A stretch of 31,296 nt of DNA from CAZGSV01 sp964528605 (GCA_964528605.1 CAZGSV010000024.1:1-31296), one strand, 5' to 3'. Positions 22,018-30,167 are shown, counted from the stretch's first letter. The notes: a model not told the origin generated them from the sequence alone. Numbers and translations: made by a program.

Positions 22018-23739
22018 ATGAATAAGGTTCTCTGGACGAGCGCGTTCGCGGCCATGTTTGTCCTTTGCCTGCTGACCACCACCATAGGAGCGGAGGAGAA
22101 GATGCCTATCACACCGGGGCTCATCAGTTGCGAGAGTTACAGTCTGAGGGAACTGATCGGCAGCGGCCAACTCACGCTGCTGACCTTTCCCGCCTTCGTC
22201 AAGAACCTGGGGATTACGGGCGTTACCCTCAACGACATGTTCTTCGAGTCCTGGGATAAGGACTATCTCGACCGTCTCAAGCAGGCGGTGGCGGACGCGG
22301 GCTGCGTGGTCACCGGCATGATCATCGAGGGCAATCTGGCGACGGGCGATGAGGGCGCGCGGAGGGCGCAGATCGAGGAGGACCTGAGGAAGTTGCGGGC
22401 CGCCGCCTACTTGGGCGCGCCCGTGGTGCGCATCAACATCGGCGGCACCGATGACGAGCAGCAAGACCCCACCGTGGGGGTGGAGCGCGTGGTGGCGGCG
22501 TTTCGGGAGATGCTGCCGGTGGCCAAGGAACTCGGCGTGAAGATCACCATCGAGAACCACGGCGGCGTGTCCAAGAAGGCCGACTGGATACTGCGGGTGA
22601 TCAAGGGCACCGATCCCAAGTGGGTGGGCTCCTGCCTGGACTTCGGCAACTGGCCTGATGAGGTACGCTATGAGGAGTGCCGCAAGTTGGCGCCCTACGC
22701 TTACCACGTGCACGCGAAGGCTCACGCTTTCGACGAGTCGGGGGAGGCCGAGTATGACTTCGGGCGCATTTTGGCGACGCTGCGAGCGGCGGGATGCAAG
22801 GCTGCGCTCTCCATCGAGTGGGAAGGCGGCGGCGATCCGGTTGTCGGCGTGGAGAAGTCGCGCGACCTGCTCCTGAAGTACTGGCCGCCGCCGGCAGCGC
22901 CTGCCGTGCCTCTCGAGGGCCTCATCGCCGAGGGAGCGACCGTAGAGCGGGTCGCGACCGGCTTTGAGTTCACCGAAGGACCTGCCTGGGACGGAGAGCG
23001 CTACCTGTACTTCTCGGACATTCCCGCCGGCACCATCTACCGCTTCGAGGAAGGCGGCTCGCCGGAGGTCTTTTTGCGGCCGAGCGGGATGTCGAACGGC
23101 TTGATGTTCGACGGCTCGGGGAACATCATCGCCTGCCGCCATGATGCGCGGGACCTGGCTCTCATCTCGCCCTCGGGGGAGGTGCGCACGCTGGCGGCGA
23201 CGTTCCGAGGCAGGAAGTTCAACAGCCCGAACGACTGCTATGTCGCGGCCGACGGGTCCATCTACTTCACCGATCCCAACTACGGTCTCGAAGGCCGCGC
23301 GCAGGAGCAGGAACTCGAGGGCGTATACCGTCTCGCCCCTGACGGCAGCGTGTCGCGCATCATAGACGACCTGGTGCGCCCCAACGGCCTCTGCGTCAGC
23401 GCGGATGCGACCACGCTCTATGTGGCCGACACGGAGCAGCGCAAGATCCGCGGCTATCCGCTGCTCGAGGACGGGAGCGTCGGGCCGGGCAGGGACTTGG
23501 CGGTGCTGGCTGAGGGTCAGGGAGGGCCTGACGGCATGGCGGTGGACGTGCGCGGCAACCTCTATGTGGCCGCTGCGGGCATACTGGTCTTCGACTCGCA
23601 GGGCAAGCACCTGGGCACCATTGCCGTGCCCGAGGCGCCGGCGAACTGCACCTTCGGCGGCGCCGACGACCGTACGCTCTACATCACCGCGCGACACTCG
23701 CTCTACCGCATTCACCTGACGATGCCCGGTCTGAAGTAG
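22018..23739 (+). CDS. exported fusion: TIM-barrel sugar isomerase/epimerase + SMP-30/gluconolactonase
   Basis: A 573-residue two-domain protein with a signal peptide (hydrophobic LWTSAFAAMFVLCLLTTTIGA, 5-25). Residues 30-290 form a xylose-isomerase-like TIM barrel with metal ligands E179 (TIENHGG), D208 (CLDFGNW), H232 (HVHAKAH) and E267 (SIEWEG). Residues 300-573 form an SMP-30/gluconolactonase beta propeller with E320 (FTEGPAWDG), N405 (NSPND), N456 (RPNGL) and D505 (GPDGMAVD), the usual calcium and zinc site. Such enzymes hydrolyse sugar lactones. ATG 22018 follows GGAGGAG. It lies 69 bp after the binding-protein gene and probably acts on the transported sugar outside the cytoplasm: isomerisation or epimerisation plus lactone hydrolysis. 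Both active sites look intact, so this is a real fusion rather than a decayed gene. Confidence 0.88.
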   Translation: MNKVLWTSAFAAMFVLCLLTTTIGAEEKMPITPGLISCESYSLRELIGSGQLTLLTFPAFVKNLGITGVTLNDMFFESWDKDYLDRLKQAVADAGCVVTGMIIEGNLATGDEGARRAQIEEDLRKLRAAAYLGAPVVRINIGGTDDEQQDPTVGVERVVAAFREMLPVAKELGVKITIENHGGVSKKADWILRVIKGTDPKWVGSCLDFGNWPDEVRYEECRKLAPYAYHVHAKAHAFDESGEAEYDFGRILATLRAAGCKAALSIEWEGGGDPVVGVEKSRDLLLKYWPPPAAPAVPLEGLIAEGATVERVATGFEFTEGPAWDGERYLYFSDIPAGTIYRFEEGGSPEVFLRPSGMSNGLMFDGSGNIIACRHDARDLALISPSGEVRTLAATFRGRKFNSPNDCYVAADGSIYFTDPNYGLEGRAQEQELEGVYRLAPDGSVSRIIDDLVRPNGLCVSADATTLYVADTEQRKIRGYPLLEDGSVGPGRDLAVLAEGQGGPDGMAVDVRGNLYVAAAGILVFDSQGKHLGTIAVPEAPANCTFGGADDRTLYITARHSLYRIHLTMPGLK

Positions 23740-23762
23740 GCCCCGTGCCCGAGGGGGCGCTG

Positions 23763-25661
23763 ATGCAGCCAGGGAACCGGCACCAGAGCGCGGGACAAGG
23801 AAGCCCGTTGGACAGGTGGGACTGGGCGTGGCTGTGCGCCCTGCTGGCCTGGGTTGGGCTGCTGCACTGCCTCAAGGTCGGGAACGGTGACATCTGGGAA
23901 CACCTCAAGATCGGGGAGATGATCGTGCGGCACCGGGGCATCCCGGAGAGCCGCGACATCCTCTGGACCTGGCCGGGGCATCCTTGGCTGGCGCACGCCT
24001 GGCTGTTTGAGGTCATGGTCTACGCGCTCTACCGGCTGGGCGGGCTGGGAGCGCTCTACGTGCTGGACATCGGCCTCAGCTGGAGCGCATTCGCCTTACT
24101 CTACTGGGCCTGCCGGCGAGAGGGGTGCAGTCGTCCGGCAGCGGTCTGGCTGACCGCCTTGGGCGTGGTCGCGGTCGCGGGACGCTTCTCCATGAGGCCG
24201 GAGGCCACGAGCGGCTTGGGGCTCGCCATGCTTCTGGCGCTGTTGTGCAGTTACCGGGCGGCAAGGACGCGCTCCCTGTGGGTCCTGATACCCCTGGGTC
24301 TGGTGTGGGTGAACCTCCACGGAGGTATGCTCACGGGTGTCGTGGTTCTTGGCACGTTCACCGTTGGCTCGGTGGCCGACTACCTGCTTGCCCGGGGAAG
24401 GGGTTTGCCGGCGGCCGGGGCCCTCGAACCCGCGCGAGTGAAGCACCTGGTGGTGGCCACTGTGGCCTTCGCGGCCACCTCGTTCGCTACGCCCAACGGC
24501 GCCCGACTGCACGCCTGGTCCTTCGGGGGCGGCCTGGGGGGGCTGACCACCCAAGTCACCGAGTACATGCCGCTGTGGGTGGGCTACCGTCAGAACTGGA
24601 TTCCCGTGCTGGCGCTGGCCGCCCTGGTTCTCTGGGTTGCCTGGCTGCTCATGCGGCAGGGGACGCGCGCGCCTCTCGCGGGCTGGCTTCCGCTGGTTGT
24701 GCTCGCGGGCTGGGCGGTCAAGATGATGAGGCAAGTGTGGCCGGCGTCGCTGGTGGCGCTTGGCGTTGCCGCCTTTGCCGGCGGCACGCCGCCTCCCGGA
24801 AAGGCCGCAAGCAGGTTGCCGGGCTGGGCTCCGCCGCTAGCCTGGTGCGCGTTGAGCGCGCTAATGGCCCTTGGCATGTGGAACCGCTGGACAGCCTTCG
24901 CGTGGCATGGCGTTCAGGTAGGGCTTGGGCAGAACGTGGAGATGCTGCCGGTGGGCGCGACCGATTGGCTATTGAGAGAGAGGCCCCCCGGCAGGCTGTT
25001 CAACACTTACGGTGACGGTTACTACCTAGCGTTCCGGCTGTACCCCACCTACCGCCTGTTCATAGACGGGTTCACGGACTACCCGCCTGCGCTCAGCCGG
25101 ATAGCGGAGGCCGTGACGAGCAGTCGCAACCCGACTCCGGCGCTGGATGAAGCGGGCGTGGGGATCGTGATCCTTGGGCCCGAGGCGAATGTGTACTGGG
25201 AGTTTGCGCGGCGGCTGGAGGCCGAGGGCCAATGGGTGGCGGTGTACGGGGACGGGGTGTCCTCGCTGTACCTGCGCAGCAAGCCGCCCTACGCCCCGCT
25301 CATCGAGAAATGGGGCTACAAAGCCCTGATGCTGGCTCACGCGCGCCCCAGGGCGGGCGCCGCTCCGGCCGAGACCGCCCGGGAGATGGAACGACTGCGC
25401 CGCGAGGGCGTCGAGAGCAGCGGGCTGCACACACTGCTTGGTCTGCTGGCTGAGAGGAGCGCAGATCTGGAGCGGGCAGAGGGCGAGTACCGCATCGCGG
25501 CCGCCATGTCGCACAGCGCGATAGCCCCGCTGCGACTCGCTGCGCTGGCGCGGGGGCGCGGCGATTGGGCGGAGGCGCAACGCTGGCAGAAGCGCGCTCG
25601 CGGCGCGATCCCGGCGCCGCTGATGCGAGAGTTCCTGTCCGAGGCCGCAGGACTTCGCTAG
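23763..25661 (+). CDS. polytopic membrane protein of unknown function, possibly GT-C-like, with C-terminal repeats
   Basis: A 632-residue protein with about ten hydrophobic helices (the first at residues 24-40, WAWLCALLAWVGLLHCL) and a soluble C-terminal part from about residue 400. After helix 1 comes an acidic loop GDIWEHLKIGEMIVRHRGIP, then HPWLAHAWLFEV. This D/E-containing first periplasmic loop and the helix spacing resemble GT-C glycosyltransferase-type membrane proteins, but I cannot confirm catalytic residues. Residues about 545-625 look like alpha-helical TPR-like repeats (LLAERSADLERAEGEYRIAA). ATG 23763 has GAGGGGG at 23751-23757; an in-frame GTG lies at 23745. It lies 23 bp after the fusion gene and 31 bp before the epimerase. 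Function not assigned. Confidence 0.8.
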   Translation: MQPGNRHQSAGQGSPLDRWDWAWLCALLAWVGLLHCLKVGNGDIWEHLKIGEMIVRHRGIPESRDILWTWPGHPWLAHAWLFEVMVYALYRLGGLGALYVLDIGLSWSAFALLYWACRREGCSRPAAVWLTALGVVAVAGRFSMRPEATSGLGLAMLLALLCSYRAARTRSLWVLIPLGLVWVNLHGGMLTGVVVLGTFTVGSVADYLLARGRGLPAAGALEPARVKHLVVATVAFAATSFATPNGARLHAWSFGGGLGGLTTQVTEYMPLWVGYRQNWIPVLALAALVLWVAWLLMRQGTRAPLAGWLPLVVLAGWAVKMMRQVWPASLVALGVAAFAGGTPPPGKAASRLPGWAPPLAWCALSALMALGMWNRWTAFAWHGVQVGLGQNVEMLPVGATDWLLRERPPGRLFNTYGDGYYLAFRLYPTYRLFIDGFTDYPPALSRIAEAVTSSRNPTPALDEAGVGIVILGPEANVYWEFARRLEAEGQWVAVYGDGVSSLYLRSKPPYAPLIEKWGYKALMLAHARPRAGAAPAETAREMERLRREGVESSGLHTLLGLLAERSADLERAEGEYRIAAAMSHSAIAPLRLAALARGRGDWAEAQRWQKRARGAIPAPLMREFLSEAAGLR

Positions 25662-25692
25662 AGTCAAGAGACGGCACGAAGGAGGCAGAGAA

Positions 25693-26517
25693 ATGAGAGT
25701 CTTGGTGACAGGGGCTGCCGGTTTCGTGGGAGGACGCGTGGTGAGAGAGTTGATGGAGCACGGGCACCAGGTTCGCGCCACGGACATCGTGGATTCCTCG
25801 AAGTTAGGTTGCGAGTTCCGGGAGGCGGATCTGACCAGCCTCGCCGCAGTCAAGCCGCTGATGGCAGGCGTCGAGGCGGTGTGCCATCTGGCCGCGATCA
25901 AGGAACCTCGTCCGCGCGAAGAATGGCCCGAGGTAATGCGCGTCAACTGCCTGAGCACCTACCACGTGCTCGACGCCGCGGAAGCGGCCGGCGTGAGGAA
26001 GGTAGCGCTCGCCAGCAGCATCTGCGCGGGCGGCTGGCTCGGCGGCGCCGAGAAGATCAAGCCGCGCTACTACCCGATTGATGAGTGCCACCCCACGCAG
26101 CCCGAGGAAGCCTACAGCCTCACCAAACTGCTGAACGAGGAGACGGCTCGTTCGTTTGCGGTGCGCTTCGGGATGCAGGTGGCGTGTCTGCGCCTGTGCG
26201 AAGTCTTCGACGCGGCCCAGCATGGCAACACGCTTCCGGCGTGCGACATCATCTGGACTCGAGTTGACGTCGGCGATGTGGCGCAGGCATTCCGGCTGGC
26301 GATCGAGCGCGGCCCCGCGGGCTTTTCGGTGTACCACGTTGGGTCGCGCTATAGGTATCGCGAGGACGGGCGGCCGGAGAGCGGGGCCGAGGTAGTGGAG
26401 AAGATCGCGGCGGCCGGAGTGGGGAGCATCAAGGACCTGGACTGGGCGATGCGCGGAGGCCCGATACACTCGAGCCGCCTGGCGATGGAGCAACTAGGTT
26501 ACGATCCCAAGTATTGA
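25693..26517 (+). CDS. NAD-dependent epimerase/dehydratase (extended SDR)
   Basis: A 274-residue short-chain dehydrogenase of the nucleotide-sugar epimerase or uronate-dehydrogenase type. The NAD loop is VTGAAGFVGG (G7, G10, G13), the active Tyr-Lys pair is YSLTK (Y141, K145), and the Ser lies in LASSI (S108 or S109). At 274 residues it is shorter than nucleotide-sugar epimerases and close to uronate dehydrogenases, whose product lactone would be hydrolysed by an SMP-30-type enzyme such as the neighbouring fusion protein. That pathway link is inference. ATG 25693 has GAAGGAGG upstream. The cupin gene follows 15 bp downstream, so the two are cotranscribed. Confidence 0.9.
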   Translation: MRVLVTGAAGFVGGRVVRELMEHGHQVRATDIVDSSKLGCEFREADLTSLAAVKPLMAGVEAVCHLAAIKEPRPREEWPEVMRVNCLSTYHVLDAAEAAGVRKVALASSICAGGWLGGAEKIKPRYYPIDECHPTQPEEAYSLTKLLNEETARSFAVRFGMQVACLRLCEVFDAAQHGNTLPACDIIWTRVDVGDVAQAFRLAIERGPAGFSVYHVGSRYRYREDGRPESGAEVVEKIAAAGVGSIKDLDWAMRGGPIHSSRLAMEQLGYDPKY

Positions 26518-26532
26518 ACGGAGGCCGCGAAG

Positions 26533-26856
26533 ATGCCGGTGTTGCCTAAGGGCAAGAACATGGTGAAGTTCGAGGGTGGAGCAGAGGTGGAGTTGCACTT
26601 CCACGACTACGACGAGCCGTGGTTTATCGTGTCAGGGCGCGGTAGCGCGATTCTCGTCGAGAAGGGCGAGCGGCGCGAGCACCCGATAGGTCCCGGGGAT
26701 ATCGTGGTAACCTACGCGGGCGACGAGCACGGCCTCAAGGTCGAGGAGCCCCTGACGCTGGTGTACGTGCCGGGCACGATGCCCGCCGGGGCGCGCCAGG
26801 GCCACCTGCACATGCCCGAGGACGCGCCGGCAAAGAGGCTCGTCCTCTCAGCCTAG
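26533..26856 (+). CDS. small cupin-domain protein
   Basis: A 107-residue single-domain cupin. Metal ligands follow the pattern HxH-x3-E...H: H22, H24, E28 and H66 (LHFHDYDEPWF; GDEHGL). The core beta-strand phrases FIVSGRGSAILV and PIGPGDIVV are typical. ATG 26533 follows GGAGG and the gene lies 15 bp after the epimerase. Small cupins in such operons often isomerise or lyse sugars, or bind uronates; function is open. It is the last gene of the plus-strand run, and the convergent 59-bp gap after it has no terminator I can recognise. Confidence 0.88.
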   Translation: MPVLPKGKNMVKFEGGAEVELHFHDYDEPWFIVSGRGSAILVEKGERREHPIGPGDIVVTYAGDEHGLKVEEPLTLVYVPGTMPAGARQGHLHMPEDAPAKRLVLSA

Positions 26857-26915
26857 ACTCCCGGGATCACGCTGGCCGCCTGAGATCGCCGCGGCGCGGT
26901 GCGGCGTGGCGAGTC

Positions 26916-27917
26916 CTACTGGACAGCCACCTCGCGGCCCTCAGCGGCGGAGCGGTAGGTGGCGTCGAGGAGAGCGACTGACTTGCGCCCCTCCTGCCCT
27001 TCCACGGCGGGCTTGGTGCCCTTGGTGATGGCGGAGACCATGTCGGCGATGATGCCGGCGGCCAAGTCAGGGGGGGCGCTGAAGTCTTCGAGTTTCGCAC
27101 CGGTGGTGGTTTCCCACAGTTCGATCTTGTTGTTGCGCCAGATGAGCGTTCCCTGATCGCCGCTGACCTCGATGACGGTGCCCTGGCCCGGCGTATTGCA
27201 GGTGGTGGTGACGACCGAGGCCCAGGCGCCGGACTCGAAGGTCCAGAGCGAGTTGGAGAGGTCCTCGGTCTCGATCTTGTGGCCGAAGGTGTTGATGCGC
27301 CCGGTGACCGAGCGCACCGGCCCGCCGAACCACTGAACCAGGTCAACGTAGTGAACCCCCTGGTTGGCCATGGAGCCGCCCTCGGTCTCCTTGCGGCTGC
27401 GCCACCCGGGGGGGGAGCCGCCGTCGTAGTAGTCCTGCCCGCGGAGCCACTTCATGCGCAGGTCAATCTGAAAGAGGCGGCCGAAGGCGCCCTGCTGGAT
27501 GGCCTGGCGAATCTGGTGGTTGGACGGGGTGTAGCGGCTGTCGAAGTCCACGGCGAGCACCTTGCCGGCCTCGGCCGCGGCCTTGATGGCCGCATCGCAC
27601 TTGGCCACGCGAACGTCCATAGGCTTGGTGGTAAAGGCGTGCTTGCCGGCCTTGAGCGCGCGGATGGCGAAGTCGCAGTGCCAGCCGCTGGGGGTGAAGA
27701 CGCCGACGGCGTCAATGTCGTCGCGGGCGAGCAGGTCGTCGTAGTTCAGCGTCCACTCGCAGCCTAGTTCCTTGGCTACGGCGCGCGCCTGCTCTTCCAC
27801 CAGGCTGCACACGGCGACCAACTCGGCGCCTGGGGTGTTGGGCACGGTCTTGGCGCGGCCGTGGCCCATGCCGAGACCGACGATGCCGAACCGCACGGGG
27901 GTTGCTGAGGAGGCCAT
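26916..27917 (-). CDS. Gfo/Idh/MocA family oxidoreductase
   Basis: A 333-residue NAD(P)-dependent dehydrogenase. The Rossmann fold opens with GIVGLGMGHG (11-20), strand 2 ends in CSLVEE, and the signature Lys is in TTKPM (K98, P99; the usual preceding Glu is Thr here). The C-terminal dimerisation and substrate domain has GGSMANQGVHYVDL with H189 and D192 as probable active residues. Length is normal. ATG 27917 has AAAGGAG upstream and a strong promoter at 27943-27971. It is divergent from the glycerophosphodiesterase, and a large dyad lies over the shared regulatory gap. It converges on the cupin gene. Substrate unknown; a sugar or inositol is likely. Confidence 0.92.
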   Translation of the reverse strand: MASSATPVRFGIVGLGMGHGRAKTVPNTPGAELVAVCSLVEEQARAVAKELGCEWTLNYDDLLARDDIDAVGVFTPSGWHCDFAIRALKAGKHAFTTKPMDVRVAKCDAAIKAAAEAGKVLAVDFDSRYTPSNHQIRQAIQQGAFGRLFQIDLRMKWLRGQDYYDGGSPPGWRSRKETEGGSMANQGVHYVDLVQWFGGPVRSVTGRINTFGHKIETEDLSNSLWTFESGAWASVVTTTCNTPGQGTVIEVSGDQGTLIWRNNKIELWETTTGAKLEDFSAPPDLAAGIIADMVSAITKGTKPAVEGQEGRKSVALLDATYRSAAEGREVAVQ

Positions 27918-27942
27918 TGATCATCCCACTCCTTTGCGCGGG

Positions 27943-27971
27943 ATGTTAGGGCCGCCCCCCTGGTTGGTCAA
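27943..27971 (-). promoter_or_regulatory. putative promoter of the Gfo/Idh oxidoreductase
   Basis: Minus strand: TTGACC (27966-27971), a 17-bp spacer, TAACAT (27943-27948), with 5/6 and 4/6 matches. The spacer and -35 box lie inside the dyad at 27951-27982, so a protein bound there would block it. Confidence 0.55.
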
Positions 27972-27982
27972 GGAGGGGCGGC
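27951..27982. promoter_or_regulatory. operator-like inverted repeat in the divergent promoter region
   Basis: GCCGCCCC (27951-27958) and GGGGCGGC (27975-27982) are perfect 8-base arms 16 bp apart; CCT and AGG extend the pairing inside. It spans the -35 and spacer of the minus-strand promoter and lies before a TAATAT (27989-27994) that could be the -10 of the plus-strand GDPD gene. Best read as a shared operator or a hairpin. Confidence 0.4.
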
Positions 27983-28014
27983 GAAGCGTAATATGCAGGC
28001 CCGGTGAGATGAAG

Positions 28015-28782
28015 ATGACGATTGAGGAGTGGCGCGAGAGGCTGGGCATACCTTGGAGGGCCGGCCTGCCTCTGCTAAAGGCGGCGCACCGAGGCGGCAT
28101 CGTGGACGAGTGCAGGCCGGAGAACTCCCTCGATGCGCTGCTGGCTGCGGTGCAGGCTGGCTATGACATGCTCGAGACCGACCTGCGCGCCACCTCAGAC
28201 CACCATCCCGTGGTCTTCCACGACCGCGACGCCACCCGCGTGTGCGGCGACGAGAGGGAGATCGCGAGCCTGACGCTCGCGCAGTTCAAGCGGCTGCGCT
28301 ATGTGGACGCTGAGGGCGGACCAGTGTCCTTGGAGGACTGGCTCGAGGCGCTGCCGGAGGGCACGGGAATCCAGTTGGAGTTGAAGGTGGCGGAGGCGGC
28401 GCCGGCCTTCTACAAGCGCGTCGCGGAGGCACTTGAGCGGCACTCCTGGTGGCAGCGGACGCTCCTCTTCGGCAGGGAGGCTCCTGAGTTCCTGCGTGAG
28501 CGGACCATCAACTGGCTGTCGCCGGAGGAGGCGCTGGCGCGAGCGCAGGCGGGGAAAGTCGAGCCGGGCCGCTACTGGTTCATGGCTAAGGTGGCCGATC
28601 TGAACGAAGGGCTCGTGGGCGCGGTGACCGAGGCCGGCGTGCTGGCGTTCCCGGCGATCAACACGTTCCACTACGACATTGAGCATTGCTTCCACAGCGG
28701 GCTGGAGGACGTGTGGCGGGCGCTGCAATGGCCACTGCGGGGGATTCACGTGGACAGCATCTACGGCGAGCCGCTGTTCTAG
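28015..28782 (+). CDS. glycerophosphodiester phosphodiesterase family protein
   Basis: A 255-residue TIM-barrel phosphodiesterase that cleaves glycerophosphodiesters to sn-glycerol 3-phosphate and an alcohol. Catalytic and metal residues are visible in order: H25-R26 (AAHRGG), E36 (RPENS), E54-x-D56 (LETDL) and H69-D70 (VFHDRD). No signal peptide is seen, so it acts in the cytoplasm, like UgpQ. I use ATG 28015 because GGTGAG ends six bases before it; an in-frame ATG at 28009 is nearly equivalent. Longer frames upstream overlap the divergent oxidoreductase. The C-terminal IHVDSIYGEPLF replaces the family's usual G-x-D-G-x-x-T-D ending, a minor oddity. Confidence 0.88.
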   Translation: MTIEEWRERLGIPWRAGLPLLKAAHRGGIVDECRPENSLDALLAAVQAGYDMLETDLRATSDHHPVVFHDRDATRVCGDEREIASLTLAQFKRLRYVDAEGGPVSLEDWLEALPEGTGIQLELKVAEAAPAFYKRVAEALERHSWWQRTLLFGREAPEFLRERTINWLSPEEALARAQAGKVEPGRYWFMAKVADLNEGLVGAVTEAGVLAFPAINTFHYDIEHCFHSGLEDVWRALQWPLRGIHVDSIYGEPLF

Positions 28783-28844
28783 GGCGAGCCGCGGGAGAGC
28801 GCTTCAGGACGCGCCGCCGGCCCCCTCCGGGCTGCCCCGCCCGT

Positions 28845-30017
28845 CTAGTGATGGAAGAGGCGCAGGTTGGAGAAGGCCATGACCATGCCGTATTCGTCGG
28901 CGGCTTGGATGACCTGCGCGTCGCGGAGCGAGTTGCCCGCCTGCAACACGTATTGCACGCCGCTCTGGGAGGCGCGGTCGAGCGAGTCGCGGAAGGGGAA
29001 GTAGGCGTCCGAGGAGAGCGCCACGCCGCGCAACTGATCGAGCCAGGCCCGCTTCTTCTCGGGCGCGAACGGCGGGGGGGGCTCCGCGAACGCTGCTTCG
29101 CCCGCCCGCCGCTCGGCAGGTCCCAGGCCCTCCGCGAGGTACTTGTCTATGGCGTTGTTGCGTTCCGCGCGCGAGACGCCGGGCTTGAAGCGCAGCGCCA
29201 GCACGTCGGGGTGCTGCCGCAGCCACCACAGATCGGCCTTGCCGCCGGCCAGGCGGGTGCAGTGGACGCGCGACTGCTGCCCGGCGCCCATGCCGATGAC
29301 CTGACCGTCGAGCGCGAAGCAGACCGAGTTGGACTGCGTGTACTTGAGCGCGACGGTGGCGACGAGGAGGTCGCGCTGCGCCTCGGGCGGGAGGTCGCGG
29401 TTGCGGGTGACGACGTTCTGAAGCAAGTGCGGGCCGATGACGGCGTCGTCGCGGTCCTGCTCGAGGGTGACGCCGAAAACCTGGCGCGACTCGCGCTTGG
29501 GCGGTTCGCAGTTCGGGTTCATCTCGAGTATCAGGTACTTGCCCTGCTTCTTTCTCTTGAGGATCTCCAGCGCCTGCGGCTCGTAGCCGGGCGCGATGAC
29601 GCCGTCGGAGACCTCGCGCCGCAGGACTTCGGCGGTCGGCACATCAACCACATCGCTGAGCGCCGCGAAGTCGCCGTAGGAGGACATGGCGTCGGCGTAG
29701 CGGGCGCGCGCGTAAGCGACCGCGAGCGGCGATAGTGCCATGTCCTCGATGAAGCAGGCGCTCTTCAGTTGCTCGCTGAGGGGCACGGCTACCGCGGCAC
29801 CGGCCGGACTCACGTGCTTGAAAGACGCGGCCGCGGGAAGTCCGAGCGCCTGCCGCAACTCGCGCACCAGTTGCCAGGAGTTGAGCGCGTCCAGCAGGTT
29901 GATGAAGCCGGGCGCGCCGTTGAGCACCGCGAAAGGCAACTCGCCCTCGGTGACGAAGGCGCGCGCGAACTTCTGGTGCGGGTTCATTCCGTAGCGCAGC
30001 AGCAGTTCCTTTGCCAT
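28845..30017 (-). CDS. purH: AICAR transformylase, stand-alone (PurH C-terminal domain only)
   Basis: A 390-residue phosphoribosylaminoimidazolecarboxamide formyltransferase, the penultimate step of purine synthesis. Motifs: RYGMNPHQ (8-15), the catalytic K67-H68 (FKHVSPAGAA), KYTQSNSVCFA (225-235), GMGAGQQSRVHC (242-253), DAYFPFRDSLD (338-348) and the closing GNSLRDAQVI. Normal PurH has about 520 residues with an N-terminal IMP cyclohydrolase (MGS-like) domain; it is absent here. The frame extends upstream to 30458 only as a low-quality shadow. ATG 30017 has AGGAGGG nine bases upstream and a promoter at 30058-30086. IMP cyclohydrolase must be supplied elsewhere, for example by a separate PurO or PurH-N protein. 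Confidence 0.93.
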   Translation of the reverse strand: MAKELLLRYGMNPHQKFARAFVTEGELPFAVLNGAPGFINLLDALNSWQLVRELRQALGLPAAASFKHVSPAGAAVAVPLSEQLKSACFIEDMALSPLAVAYARARYADAMSSYGDFAALSDVVDVPTAEVLRREVSDGVIAPGYEPQALEILKRKKQGKYLILEMNPNCEPPKRESRQVFGVTLEQDRDDAVIGPHLLQNVVTRNRDLPPEAQRDLLVATVALKYTQSNSVCFALDGQVIGMGAGQQSRVHCTRLAGGKADLWWLRQHPDVLALRFKPGVSRAERNNAIDKYLAEGLGPAERRAGEAAFAEPPPPFAPEKKRAWLDQLRGVALSSDAYFPFRDSLDRASQSGVQYVLQAGNSLRDAQVIQAADEYGMVMAFSNLRLFHH

Positions 30018-30057
30018 CTGCCGAGTCCCTCCTGACTGCGGATGCCACCAGAGGTGC

Positions 30058-30086
30058 AGGTTACTTTGCGCCCCCAGCCTTGGCAA
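30058..30086 (-). promoter_or_regulatory. putative purH promoter
   Basis: Minus strand: TTGCCA (30081-30086), a 17-bp spacer, TAACCT (30058-30063), with 5/6 and 3/6 matches. Predicted start near 30051, about 34 bases before ATG 30017. Confidence 0.45.
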
Positions 30087-30097
30087 ACGCGAGCAGG

Positions 30098-30127
30098 TTG
30101 ACCGGGCGGCGAGCCGGTTGCTAGCCT
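30098..30127 (+). promoter_or_regulatory. putative promoter of the second binding-protein gene
   Basis: TTGACC (30098-30103), an 18-bp spacer, TAGCCT (30122-30127), with 5/6 and 3/6 matches. It suits the start at 30168 and shares its -35 box with the other sugar-related promoters. Confidence 0.4.
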
Positions 30128-30167
30128 GGCTGCAAGTGAGGACGCCTTTGGCGAGGAGTTGTTCGAC

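Noticed and set aside
21142..23715. 857-residue minus-strand frame over the binding protein and fusion genes
   Set aside because: Arg/His/Leu-rich shadow of two well-supported plus-strand genes; no domain visible.
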